From positions 1 through 22,492 of the forward strand of contig JAEWBS010000085.1 of NCBI GenBank assembly GCA_023391005.1: DNA of 22,492 nt. The letters run 5' to 3'. The translations under genes and the position numbers were made by a program. Below are positions 1 to 7,283 of the stretch, one piece after another. The notes beneath the pieces are model-generated. The model saw nothing but the letters and a program-made list of their open reading frames with translations, had not been told where the DNA came from and did not search any database. Position 1 is the first letter of the stretch. The number at the start of each line of letters is the position of its first letter. This DNA is from Bacillota bacterium. Lineage in GTDB: Bacteria > Bacillota > Clostridia > Oscillospirales > Ruminococcaceae.

Positions 1-2
1 CG

Positions 3-869
3 CTTACCGACAGGGCGTATCTGCGCGACCTGCTTCTACGTTACGGCTTTACCTTTTCTAAAGCCATGGGACAGAATTTTTTAATCAACCCTTCGGTGTG
101 TCCGCGCATGGCCGAGCAGGGCGGGGCAGCCCCGGGTTGCGGCGTACTCGAGATCGGCCCCGGCGTCGGCGTGCTGACCGCCGAGCTGGCCCGCCGTGCC
201 GATAAGGTGGTATGCATTGAGCTCGACGCCCGCCTAAAGCCGATTCTCGCCGAGACGCTTGAGGAATTTGACAATGTCGAGATTATCATGGGCGATGTCA
301 TGGAGGTTGATCTCGCGGGCATCATCGCCGACCGTTTCGCGGGCATGCCGGTCAGCGTCTGCGCGAACCTGCCTTATTATATCACAACGCCGATTCTGAT
401 GCGGCTCCTAGAGGCGCGGCTGCCGGTCGAGGCGGTCACCGTCATGGTGCAGAAGGAGGCCGCTCAGCGGCTCTGCGCCGCCCCCGGCGAGCGGGAATGC
501 GGCGCAATCTCAGCCGCCATCGCCTATTACAGCGAACCCAAGCAGCTTTTTTCGGTCTCAGCGGGATCGTTTATGCCGGCGCCTAACGTCGATTCGGCGG
601 TCATCCGGCTGGATATCCGCAAGGCGCCGCCGGTAACGCCTCAGGACGAGGCGTTTATGTTCACCGTTGTGCGCGGCGCTTTTTCTCAGCGCCGCAAGAC
701 GGTCTGCAATGCGCTGAGTTCGGCGCTCGGCCTGCCCAAGGCGACGATAGCCGACTGTCTGACGCAGTGCGCGCTCGACGCGAATATCCGGGCCGAGCGG
801 CTGACACTGCCGCAGCTGGCCGCCCTTTCTGACGCGCTGCTGGCGCATACAACGCCGTCACACCGATAA
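3..869 (+). CDS. rsmA: 16S rRNA (adenine-N6,N6)-dimethyltransferase RsmA/KsgA (5' partial)
   Basis: This enzyme uses S-adenosylmethionine to dimethylate two adjacent adenines in the 3'-terminal helix of 16S rRNA during small-subunit assembly. The reading frame is open back to base 3 and codes for family-typical sequence (LTDRAYLRDLLLRYGFTFSK) before the first internal ATG at 66. The true start therefore lies upstream of the window, and only a few N-terminal residues should be missing. The SAM-binding motif is LEIGPGVGVLT, followed by the acidic residues of VCIELDARL. The catalytic motif is NLPYYITTPIL, and MVQKEAAQRL is also conserved. The C-terminal helical domain is complete. A strong hairpin follows the stop directly, so this gene ends its transcription unit. 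The assignment is secure. Confidence 0.97.
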   Translation, partial: LTDRAYLRDLLLRYGFTFSKAMGQNFLINPSVCPRMAEQGGAAPGCGVLEIGPGVGVLTAELARRADKVVCIELDARLKPILAETLEEFDNVEIIMGDVMEVDLAGIIADRFAGMPVSVCANLPYYITTPILMRLLEARLPVEAVTVMVQKEAAQRLCAAPGERECGAISAAIAYYSEPKQLFSVSAGSFMPAPNVDSAVIRLDIRKAPPVTPQDEAFMFTVVRGAFSQRRKTVCNALSSALGLPKATIADCLTQCALDANIRAERLTLPQLAALSDALLAHTTPSHR

Positions 870-872
870 AAA

Positions 873-907
873 AACAGGGGAGCCAGTCGGCTTCCCTGTT
901 TTATTTT
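873..907. terminator. Bidirectional intrinsic terminator between rsmA and rex
   Basis: A 12-bp stem (873-884 with 889-900, one G·U in RNA) has a 4-nt loop. It is followed by a T-rich run on the plus strand and preceded by an A-run at 868-874, which becomes a U-run for the minus strand. It lies between the converging ends of rsmA and rex and can serve both. Confidence 0.88.
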
Positions 908-939
908 ACGCGAGAATCTTCAAGCGCCAGCCGCTTGAC

Positions 940-1590
940 CTAATCGCTTTTCTTCAGGTCGTTGATCATGTAGCACAAAGCCATCAGGCCATCGACAAGA
1001 TGGGCGTTTTCAACAATCGCCTCGGGGTGCGCCACCTTGATATCAAAATGGGTGAAGTTCCAAAACGAGGTGATGCCGCAGGCAATCAGCCGGTCGGCCA
1101 TGCTTTGGGCTGCGTCACTCGGTACGCAGAGAATCGCAATATCGACGGTGTTTTCCTGACAGAACTGCTCGAGCTCGTCGACGCTGCGCACCGTCAGACC
1201 CCTGATCGTGCGGCCCGAGGCAATCAGCTCAGGGTCTTTGTCGAACAGGCCGCACAGATGAAATCCGGCCCCGTCAAAATTGATGTTGGTGGCAAAAGCG
1301 CGCCCCAGATTGCCAACACCGATCAGAATGGCCTGAAAATTCTGGTCAAGGCCCAGAATCTTGCGTATTTCAGAATGCAACAGCGCCACATTGTATCCGT
1401 AACCCTGCTGGCCAAAGCCGCCAAAACAGTTAAGATCCTGACGGATCTGTGAGGCGGTGAGGCTCATTAAATCGGCAAGCTCTTTCGAAGAGATGCGCGA
1501 GACACCTTTTTCAAGCAATTCTCCTAAAAAACGGTAATAACGGGGCAGCCGTCGGATAACGGCGCTAGAAACGTATTGACTTCGCGGCAA
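940..1590 (-). CDS. rex: Redox-sensing transcriptional repressor Rex
   Basis: Rex is a homodimeric repressor that senses the NADH/NAD+ ratio and controls fermentation and respiration genes in Gram-positive bacteria. The N-terminal winged helix is recognisable (AVIRRLPRYYRFL, then SASQ-like SLTASQIRQDLNCFGGFG and QQGYGYNV). A Rossmann NADH-binding domain follows with the glycine motif GVGNLGRA. The frame stays open up to 1662, but I prefer the TTG at 1590. It has a good ribosome site, GGGAGGTG at 1598-1605, 7 nt upstream, and it gives 216 aa, the usual Rex length. The longer version would start inside the predicted promoter and add a non-conserved hydrophobic leader. It stands as a single gene with its own promoter and converges on rsmA. 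Confidence 0.95.
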   Translation of the reverse strand: MPRSQYVSSAVIRRLPRYYRFLGELLEKGVSRISSKELADLMSLTASQIRQDLNCFGGFGQQGYGYNVALLHSEIRKILGLDQNFQAILIGVGNLGRAFATNINFDGAGFHLCGLFDKDPELIASGRTIRGLTVRSVDELEQFCQENTVDIAILCVPSDAAQSMADRLIACGITSFWNFTHFDIKVAHPEAIVENAHLVDGLMALCYMINDLKKSD

Positions 1591-1633
1591 GGGCAAACAC
1601 CTCCCGAAAAAGATTACCGCAACATATAAAATA

Positions 1634-1662
1634 ATTGTATACCAACAATGGCGTCTAGTCAA
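1634..1662 (-). promoter_or_regulatory. rex promoter with overlapping short inverted repeat
   Basis: On the minus strand TTGACT (1657-1662) and TACAAT (1634-1639) are separated by exactly 17 nt, a near-consensus housekeeping sigma promoter. The -10 box is part of a perfect inverted repeat, ATTGT-6 nt-ACAAT (1634-1649), a possible operator. The half-sites resemble the ends of Rex operators (TTGT...ACAA), but the spacing is shorter than in the usual 18-bp Rex box, so autoregulation is only suggested. Confidence 0.7.
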
Positions 1663-1825
1663 GGATTTAGCGCCTGCAATTACAGAAGTTATGGTAAAAA
1701 AGAAAACTAGGCTTCATAAAGTGAAATCATAAAAGCAAAGTTATTAATAATTTAAGCTAAACTTTACAGAAAATAAAGAATTAATAAAAAATTTATGCTA
1801 TAGTATAATCATAGGAGGTGGGGCA
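1663..1825 (+). promoter_or_regulatory. AT-rich divergent intergenic region upstream of the Usp-like gene
   Basis: This stretch is far richer in A/T than its surroundings. It must hold the plus-strand promoter of the gene at 1826. A TTTACA at 1763-1768 and several T/A-rich hexamers are visible, but no -35/-10 pair stands out. No hairpin or small gene is seen. Confidence 0.35.
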
Positions 1826-2281
1826 GTGTCAATCAATGAGACGCAGGAGCGCATTTTAGGCCCACGGACAAAAACAGTGGTTTGCGTGACCGACCAGCGG
1901 CAGTGCGACCGCATCATTCGTGCAGGCAGAATGCTGGCCAACCTGTCAGGCACTGAGCTTTCAGTTATTAACGTTGTGCGCTCAGAAGCGGCCCAAGACC
2001 CCGAATCGATGGAGTATCTTTTCTCTGTTTCTAAAGAAAATGGCGCAGAAATGGCATTGTTATACGCCAACGATGTCGCCAAGGCGATTATACACTATGT
2101 TAAGGACAATAAAGTCTCGTACCTGTTGACCGGTATTCCGCAGGAGGGGGACTCGGTTACCACCCGTATCTGGAGCCGGTTTACCCATGTGAATTTCTTT
2201 GTGGTTGAAAAAGACGGGGGGCTGCGCGAGGTGGGACATCCGGCGCGCGCCGCGCGGGCTCTGTGTGAGGCGCGTGCATAA
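1826..2281 (+). CDS. UspA-like (universal stress protein fold) protein
   Basis: A 151-aa cytoplasmic protein of the universal stress protein/adenine nucleotide alpha-hydrolase-like fold. The beginning, TVVCVTDQRQCDRIIRAGR, followed by LANLSGTELSVINVV, matches the first beta strand, helix and second strand of UspA domains, especially those at the C-terminus of KdpD-type proteins. The C-terminal ATP-loop region (LTGIPQEGDSVTTRIW) is degenerate compared with the canonical G-2x-G-9x-G(S/T), so nucleotide binding is uncertain. It starts at GTG with a strong ribosome site, AGGAGGTG at 1813-1820, 5 nt upstream. It appears to be a single gene in its own unit, ending at a hairpin. No potassium-transport genes are nearby, so the role is unknown. 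The domain call rests on pattern recognition only. Confidence 0.7.
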   Translation: MSINETQERILGPRTKTVVCVTDQRQCDRIIRAGRMLANLSGTELSVINVVRSEAAQDPESMEYLFSVSKENGAEMALLYANDVAKAIIHYVKDNKVSYLLTGIPQEGDSVTTRIWSRFTHVNFFVVEKDGGLREVGHPARAARALCEARA

Positions 2282-2295
2282 ATAAACTGATAACG

Positions 2296-2352
2296 AAAAC
2301 ATCGGGTTGTGGAAGATAATGAAATCAATTTTCACAACTCGATGTTTTATAT
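2296..2352. terminator. Hairpin terminator after the Usp-like gene
   Basis: A 16-bp stem (2296-2311 with 2333-2348, a single G·U in RNA) encloses a 21-nt loop. Its outer pairs are A4/T4, so it has a U-run in either direction. It starts 14 nt after the stop of the gene ending at 2281. Confidence 0.7.
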
Positions 2353-2401
2353 CTTCTTTGGGCAAGAGCGCGGACAAAGTCCGCGGGCACCATTTCTCAA
2401 G

Positions 2402-2454
2402 ATATTATATAAAGGGCGGCGGGCGTTGTGGGCCCGCCGCCCTTTATATAATAT
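2402..2454. terminator. Perfect 23-bp palindromic hairpin, probable terminator of the exopolysaccharide operon
   Basis: The arms 2402-2424 and 2432-2454 are perfectly complementary around a 7-nt loop. The inner half is pure G/C (GGGCGGCGGGC) and the outer half is A/T. On the minus strand the GC core is followed by TTTATATAAT, so it can terminate the operon ending at 2490. A smaller 7-bp hairpin (2369-2385) precedes it. The T tract is itself base-paired, unlike a textbook terminator. Confidence 0.65.
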
Positions 2455-2489
2455 GGTCAAAAGTATCCGCGAGGCGCATTGAGAGGATG

Positions 2490-3884
2490 TCAAAGCACCT
2501 CGCTGTTGTTGACAACGCCTTTAAATAGGGTCATAAACAAAATTTTGATGTCCAGAAGAAACGACCAGTTCTCTATGTAGTACATGTCGCAGCGGATGCG
2601 TTCTAAGATAGAGGTATCGCCCCGCCAGCCATTGACCTGCGCCCAGCCGGTAATGCCGGGGCGCACAAGATGCTTGAGCATGTAAAGCGGTACCTCGTCG
2701 CGAAACTGCTCGACAAAAAACGGGCGCTCAGGCCTTGGGCCGACGAGGCTCATGTCACCCTTGAGTACGTTATAAAGCTGAGGCAGCTCGTCAATTGAAA
2801 ACTTACGCAAAAATGCGCCAAAGTGGGTGCGCCGGTCGTCGCTTCTGGTGCCCCAAGTCGTGGTATCGGCGTTATTTTCAGTGCGCATTGAGCGGAATTT
2901 ATACATGACGAATTCCCGCCGGTTTTTACCGATGCGAACCTGCTTATAAATGACCGGACCGGGAGAGGTCAGCCGAATGCAAACGGCGGTGCCCAGCAGC
3001 AGCGGAGAAAGCACAATCAGCCCCAAAAATGAGGCGATGATGTCAAACCCGCGTTTAAGAGCCGCTAAAAACAGATTATCGAGCGGAATATGGCGCAGGT
3101 TGATGATCGGGATATCCTCAAAAACCTCAACCTTGGGCCGCGCAGGCAGATATTTGCTGTAAAACGGCAGCAGTGACGATTTGACGCCCCGCGCCTCACA
3201 GACGGCGATCACCTGACTGAGCAGTGAAAACTGGTGGTAATCGAGCGAGATTAGCACCTCGTCGGGGTGGCGGCTCTCAAGCACCTCGGCCAGCCGGTCG
3301 ATGGAGCCGAGATATTCCGCCTGCCAGCGATAGTCCGACGGACGGTCGTTGAGATAGCCGTCGACGACATAGCCGTAATTTCTGTTGGCGGCGGCCTTGC
3401 GGTAAAAATCGGCGGCGATCTCGTTGCTGCCCACCATGAGAATATGCTTGATATTATAGCCCTTCCGCCGCATTGAACGGAGAAAAAGCCGCCCCGTCGC
3501 ACGGGTGCAGGCGGACAGAACGCTGCTTAAAATGCCGAAGAATAAAATGACTAGTCGGGAGATGTGAACTTCCTTAATCCAGAAGAACGCAAGAAAAATA
3601 CCGGCCAGACCGTAAAAGTTGGCCGCAATGATTTTGCCCGTCTCCGAGAGAATCGTTCTTCTGCGGAAGGGGTCATACAATCCGCTGGCCTGATACAGCA
3701 CCATATAGCCGCAGACGAGCGCCGGCATGGCCCGCAGGTAATAAACAAGATTGATATTATGGTACACCGCGTGCGGCAGCAGATGAAAACGCAGGATATA
3801 GGCGCCGGCTATCGCAACCAGCCAGGTTACAATATCCGCGAGCCGCAGCAGCAGATTAAACAGGCGGTGGTTTTTTTTATCCAT
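2490..3884 (-). CDS. Polyprenyl-phosphate sugar-1-phosphate transferase (exopolysaccharide initiation, WcaJ/WbaP type)
   Basis: This integral membrane enzyme transfers a sugar phosphate from a UDP-sugar to undecaprenyl phosphate, the first step of exopolysaccharide repeat-unit assembly. The 464 residues have the full-length architecture: about four N-terminal membrane segments (residues ~15-130), a CoA-binding-like Rossmann domain (ILMVGSNEIAADFY, ~147-160), then the bacterial sugar-transferase domain from ~275. That domain contains DIIASFLGLIVLSPLLL (membrane-anchoring helix), YKFRSMRTENNAD, the catalytic Asp-Glu in KFSIDELPQLYNVLKGDMSL (D365-E366) and VGPRPE, and RPGITGWAQVNG. The sugar (glucose or galactose) cannot be read from sequence. 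It is the last gene of a three-gene operon and begins 7 nt after the polymerase stop, so the two are probably translationally coupled. Confidence 0.93.
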   Translation of the reverse strand: MDKKNHRLFNLLLRLADIVTWLVAIAGAYILRFHLLPHAVYHNINLVYYLRAMPALVCGYMVLYQASGLYDPFRRRTILSETGKIIAANFYGLAGIFLAFFWIKEVHISRLVILFFGILSSVLSACTRATGRLFLRSMRRKGYNIKHILMVGSNEIAADFYRKAAANRNYGYVVDGYLNDRPSDYRWQAEYLGSIDRLAEVLESRHPDEVLISLDYHQFSLLSQVIAVCEARGVKSSLLPFYSKYLPARPKVEVFEDIPIINLRHIPLDNLFLAALKRGFDIIASFLGLIVLSPLLLGTAVCIRLTSPGPVIYKQVRIGKNRREFVMYKFRSMRTENNADTTTWGTRSDDRRTHFGAFLRKFSIDELPQLYNVLKGDMSLVGPRPERPFFVEQFRDEVPLYMLKHLVRPGITGWAQVNGWRGDTSILERIRCDMYYIENWSFLLDIKILFMTLFKGVVNNSEVL

Positions 3885-3891
3885 TTACATT

Positions 3892-5061
3892 TCACATCCA
3901 AAACGGCGTATAAGGTACCAGCAGCAGGCGATTGGCGTGCAGCAGGAACAGATACTCCAAAATGACGAGCAGCATCAGCAGGCCCATGATCGAATAATAC
4001 ATTCTGGTGGCATCCTTAAGCTTATGCTTCTGCGCCGCAATTTGCTGGCTGTTCATTTTGTTGCCCTTGGCGTTATCCGGCAGATTGCGTAGCGCGGGCG
4101 TGGGCAGCATGCTTTGCACCATCTCGGGGATCAGCATAACCGAAAACGGCAAAAAAACCAACGCCACACGCTGGAACACAAAATGCTTCATGGTCAGCGT
4201 CATGATCAGCGTTCCCCAGAGAAACAGATTAAAAGACACAAGGTTACTTTTATCGCGCTCAAGCAGCTTTTTGTAAAGCAGCGCGGCGATCAGTAAAATA
4301 AGAATCCATATAATCACGGTGTTGATATTGCGGCCCTGAAGGTAATAAGAATCGGGCGTGTAGGTCGAAAAACGCGGCACCAATACGACAATCCATTTTA
4401 AAAAGATTTCTGAGAAGAAGATAACCGCCATAAAGGCCGTGGCGTACAGGCCAATCATCCACTTATTGGGCGGTATAGCCACAAAAAAGTAGACCGGCAG
4501 CAGAACGAACAGGCTGGTGTGGCACAAGCCCGCAAGCAGAATAATCGCAAAATAGGGCAACGGCTTGCGCCGCTGCAAAAATGGCAGCGCAAACATCGCG
4601 ACCGAAATGCCCAGTTCCTGCCGCAGCGTGCACAGCGCGTAGGTGAAAAAGCCCAGGCCGATGTAACAAAAGACACTCAGCCATATTTTGGAGGAATACC
4701 GCCAGATAAAAACAGCCCGCAGCAGGATGATGACGACCGAAGCGGTCCACCACAACCCCATCGGATTTTCAGTAAAGAGCGCGACGATCTGATTGAGTAG
4801 CCCATAGACCGGCTCGACAAGGTACAGGTTTTCAGCCGAAAACAAAAATGCAAAGCCGTGCGCGCGGGCGGCTAAAAAATAGTCCCGATAGACCCAGTCG
4901 TAATCAACGCCGACGTTCTCTCCGCGCAGCGCGGCCATAACGCACATCAGCAGCGTTATAATGCCTAAAACGATCAGTTCCTTTTTGGGCGAGGGCTTGC
5001 GCTCACAGATAAAAATACCTAAAACACCTGAAATAATCAGCAAAATAATATAAGGCAGCAA
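3892..5061 (-). CDS. EpsG-family exopolysaccharide polymerase (Wzy-like)
   Basis: A 389-aa polytopic membrane protein with about ten hydrophobic segments. It resembles the EpsG family, thought to polymerise lipid-linked repeat units outside the membrane. The signature region near the N-terminus, MAALRGENVGVDYDWVYRD, has the R-x3-VG-x-D-x3-Y pattern of this family. LCTLRQELGISVAMFALPFL and LLAGLCHTSLFVLLPVYFF match the central R-Q and H-x-S motifs. The start is a TTG with CAGGTGTGG just upstream. It lies 29 nt after the glycosyltransferase gene and 7 nt before the initiating transferase, so the three form one operon. The hydrophilic segment near residue 335 (KGNKMNSQQIAAQKHKLKD) is probably a cytoplasmic loop. 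Polymerase function is inferred from family and context. Confidence 0.82.
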   Translation of the reverse strand: MLPYIILLIISGVLGIFICERKPSPKKELIVLGIITLLMCVMAALRGENVGVDYDWVYRDYFLAARAHGFAFLFSAENLYLVEPVYGLLNQIVALFTENPMGLWWTASVVIILLRAVFIWRYSSKIWLSVFCYIGLGFFTYALCTLRQELGISVAMFALPFLQRRKPLPYFAIILLAGLCHTSLFVLLPVYFFVAIPPNKWMIGLYATAFMAVIFFSEIFLKWIVVLVPRFSTYTPDSYYLQGRNINTVIIWILILLIAALLYKKLLERDKSNLVSFNLFLWGTLIMTLTMKHFVFQRVALVFLPFSVMLIPEMVQSMLPTPALRNLPDNAKGNKMNSQQIAAQKHKLKDATRMYYSIMGLLMLLVILEYLFLLHANRLLLVPYTPFWM

Positions 5062-5090
5062 TTTTATTCCACACCTGCTTTCATAGGATT

Positions 5091-6194
5091 TTATTGATGA
5101 CCCGGCGTCGCTTCGCCAAGGTAGATGGCCATAATCTGCGGTAGTACCTGCGGCAGCATAAAACGTGACAGATCGGCAGCCCGTCGTCCGGCAGGCTGTG
5201 CGCGCTCAAGCAGCCTCGACAGGGCGTCGGTTGAATCAAACAATGTCAGATCAGGGTCTGATTCGGCCAGCTCCCGGTGCCCTTTAATGTCGCTGGCGAT
5301 AACCGGCAGGCCGCTGGCGCGCGCCTCCATAATATTAAACGGCAGGCCTTCTATGAGGCTGGTTGAGACGCAGCAATCGCAGCCCGCCAACAGTTTGGGG
5401 GTATCGTTGACATAGCCTAAAAAATGCACCTGCCCGGCGACGCCAAGCCCGGCTGCCAGCGTTCGGCAGTCCTCAAGCAGCGCCCCGGTACCGGCCAGCA
5501 GTAGCTGCAGCTCGGGTCTTGAGCGGGCGGCCGATGCAAAAGCAGTCAAAAGCTGACAATGGTTTTTGCGCTTTGAAAATTCCGCGATATATACAAACAG
5601 CAGTTGTTCAGGCAAAAAGCCCAGCGCCGCTTTGGCGGCGGTGTGCTGTTCAGGCGTGGGCGGCGTAAAGCGGCCGGGGGCAAGTCCCATACCGTTTATA
5701 TAATAGATATTGCCTCCCGAGAGGCGGTCGCGGCGCGCAATGCGCTCATCCTCACGGTTCATGACCATGAGCACGTCGGTTACACCGGCGCAGAGGCGCT
5801 CGGGTAAAAGATAGTTTAACCGCGAAACGCCGTCGTTTTCGTTAAAAAGATAGCCGTGGCAGGTATAAAAGACGCGAGGACGCTGCCCCTTCGGGAGAGT
5901 GAGCAACGCCGCACGCACCACTGCCGCCGCCAGCGTGGTGTGCAGACTGACGATATCAAACCGCTCGTTTAGCAGTAGCCGACGCGCCGAAAAGATGGCC
6001 CGGATATTCTTAAAGCTGAAAAAGCTCTTAAAAAACGGCAGCATAAAGCTTTTTTTAACGCCCGTAACCGGCATGCTGTCGCCCGTGGCGGTAAAAACGT
6101 CGTAGCCGAGGTCTGAAAAGGCCGACAGATAGGGCGTATGGAAATTTTTGATATGCGAGGCGGTTGATGCGCAAAACAAGATTTTTTTCGCCAA
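5091..6194 (-). CDS. Glycosyltransferase family 4 (GT-B fold)
   Basis: A cytoplasmic, membrane-associated glycosyltransferase of 367 aa that adds a sugar to the growing lipid-linked repeat unit. Its N-terminal acceptor domain begins KKILFCASTASHIKNFHTPY. The C-terminal donor domain contains AEFSKRKNHCQLL, LAGTGALLEDCR and the E-x7-E motif of retaining GT4 enzymes, EGLPFNIME (about residues 282-290), followed by ARASGLPVIASD. Donor and acceptor are unknown. I place the start at the TTG at 6194, where AGGTG (6201-6205) sits 6 nt upstream. The extension to 6224 adds only residues that would read through that ribosome site. It is first in the operon and therefore nearest the promoter. Confidence 0.9.
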   Translation of the reverse strand: MAKKILFCASTASHIKNFHTPYLSAFSDLGYDVFTATGDSMPVTGVKKSFMLPFFKSFFSFKNIRAIFSARRLLLNERFDIVSLHTTLAAAVVRAALLTLPKGQRPRVFYTCHGYLFNENDGVSRLNYLLPERLCAGVTDVLMVMNREDERIARRDRLSGGNIYYINGMGLAPGRFTPPTPEQHTAAKAALGFLPEQLLFVYIAEFSKRKNHCQLLTAFASAARSRPELQLLLAGTGALLEDCRTLAAGLGVAGQVHFLGYVNDTPKLLAGCDCCVSTSLIEGLPFNIMEARASGLPVIASDIKGHRELAESDPDLTLFDSTDALSRLLERAQPAGRRAADLSRFMLPQVLPQIMAIYLGEATPGHQ

Positions 6195-6256
6195 AATAAA
6201 CACCTGCCCCGATAAAAATTGCACAATAAAACAAGCCTTAAAGCTACATATAGTTT

Positions 6257-6285
6257 ATTTTATCGCATTACAGACCGAAAAGCAA
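6257..6285 (-). promoter_or_regulatory. Candidate promoter of the exopolysaccharide operon
   Basis: On the minus strand TTGCTT (6280-6285) and TAAAAT (6257-6262) are 17 nt apart, leaving a leader of about 55 nt before the TTG start. The -35 match is weak. If it is not used, the operon could be read from the T-box promoter at 7312 through the hairpin at 6307-6352. Confidence 0.4.
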
Positions 6286-6306
6286 TATGAGCCGAATAAA
6301 TGGCAA

Positions 6307-6352
6307 AGCCGATGGCTGGTGCCGAGCAATAGACTCGGCCCAGCCACCGGCT
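6307..6352 (-). terminator. Interrupted hairpin downstream of the IlvH-like gene
   Basis: Three matched blocks (6307-6311/6348-6352, 6314-6319/6340-6345, 6322-6326/6334-6338) build a 16-bp stem with small internal loops and a 7-nt loop. On the minus strand it is followed by a broken T-rich run (TTTGCCATTTATT), so termination may be leaky. Confidence 0.45.
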
Positions 6353-6398
6353 GATAAAATACAGGCTGTGATGCGTCAGCGCGCGCAACGCGATGGAC

Positions 6399-6917
6399 TT
6401 AACAAGCGCCGCTGGCTAACGCCTGACTTTCGAGCGGGAAGTAGGAGACATTCGGTACCTCGGCGTGCAACAGGCCATAGGGGGCGACATCATTTAAGAA
6501 CATCGCCAAGCCCTTGGGGTTCGACTCGGCCTCAATGGTCATCTCGTGCTCGGTTCGGCCCGAGATGAGCGCGCTGTGCCGGTCGCACAGGCGGCAGGCC
6601 TCGGCGTGGCTAAGGCCGTCGCAGGTAATGCGCACCTTTAGCGGACCAACGTCGCACAGCGGATTTTGCGAGACCAGCTGCAGCTCGGTCACCTGCTCAA
6701 GGCGCGAGGTCTGGCTCGCAATGCGCAAGGCTTGATAAGCATCGGCGATAAAGACACAGGTCAGGCGATGAAGGCCGGGCACGCGGTCCTTGGACATGAC
6801 CAGCGTTTCGAGCGCGCAGCCCCAGCTGCCCAGCACGCCGGTGAAACGCGCCAGCGTCAGTGTGGTGTCGTTGGTGAGCAGCGTGACGAGATAGCTTCCG
6901 TTTTGATTTTTCATCAT
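6399..6917 (-). CDS. ACT-domain protein resembling the acetolactate synthase small (regulatory) subunit
   Basis: A 172-aa protein with the two-domain layout of IlvH/IlvN, which activates acetolactate synthase and mediates valine feedback in branched-chain amino-acid synthesis. The N-terminal ACT domain aligns with IlvH along LVTLLTNDTTLTLARFTGVL, then the segment ending ALETLVM and VPGLHRLTCVF. The C-terminal half (LKVRITCDG..., HEMTIEAESNPKGLAMFLND, APYGLLHAEV) corresponds to the IlvH C-terminal domain. It is divergent: the helix-1 NxSG turn becomes NDTT with one extra residue, and the Asn of NIESL is Ala (ALETL). The start ATG (6917, or the next codon at 6914) follows AGGAG. No large subunit is adjacent. 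The isoleucine T-box upstream supports a branched-chain amino-acid role. It could instead be a stand-alone ACT sensor. Confidence 0.75.
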   Translation of the reverse strand: MMKNQNGSYLVTLLTNDTTLTLARFTGVLGSWGCALETLVMSKDRVPGLHRLTCVFIADAYQALRIASQTSRLEQVTELQLVSQNPLCDVGPLKVRITCDGLSHAEACRLCDRHSALISGRTEHEMTIEAESNPKGLAMFLNDVAPYGLLHAEVPNVSYFPLESQALASGAC

Positions 6918-6956
6918 ACATTCTCCTGTCGTTTTCGCCGCAAATTCGGTTTAAGA

Positions 6957-7006
6957 GCTTTTAAAAACAAAAAGACCTTTGCCTCTTGTTTTTCAAGAGA
7001 CAAAGG
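6957..7006 (-). terminator. Regulated intrinsic terminator of the T-box leader
   Basis: On the minus strand a 13-bp stem (6994-7006 with 6976-6988, one G·U in RNA) has an A5 loop and is followed by TCTTTTTGTTTTT. Formation competes with the T-box antiterminator just upstream at 7021-7037. Confidence 0.92.
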
Positions 7007-7278
7007 CATTTAATATGCACTCTGCGGTACCACTCTTAATTGCCGCTTAAATAAGCGGCCGCTCACTCGGGCATCGGGCAGAATATCTGCCGAATACCGA
7101 ACACAATAACGCGTGTTAAACGTTCGAGTCTATTAGCCGTCTGGCGTTCGATCGACTGCTCAGGGAGGATATTCGCTGCGCCCGCATTGCTGCCTCACAC
7201 CGACCGGCAGCTCTCTGAAAATGCATTTTATCGCAGGTACTGTTCCCTTCACCGCATTTGGGCGAATTTAATTGATTT
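6957..7278 (-). promoter_or_regulatory. T-box riboswitch leader, isoleucine-type, controlling the IlvH-like gene
   Basis: This is a tRNA-sensing transcription attenuator. Transcription should start near 7277. On the minus strand, Stem I has the AG-bulge/distal-loop signature AGAGAGCTGCCGGTCGGTG (within 7189-7216). At its base, AGGGA pairs with TCCCT and CTGCG with CGCAG. These enclose a specifier loop reading CGAATATCC (7165-7175 region), with ATC (7168-7170) in the specifier position, i.e. tRNA-Ile. The antiterminator T-box sequence AAGAGTGGTACCGCAGA (7021-7037) has a TGGT bulge that fits an ACCA-3' tRNA end, as expected for tRNA-Ile. The leader ends in an intrinsic terminator. Uncharged tRNA-Ile should allow read-through into the gene at 6917. 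Confidence 0.93.
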
Positions 7279-7283
7279 GATTC

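Noticed and set aside
1804..1809. TATAAT just upstream of the Usp-like gene as its -10 box
   Set aside because: Transcription would start around 1816, inside the ribosome site, destroying it.
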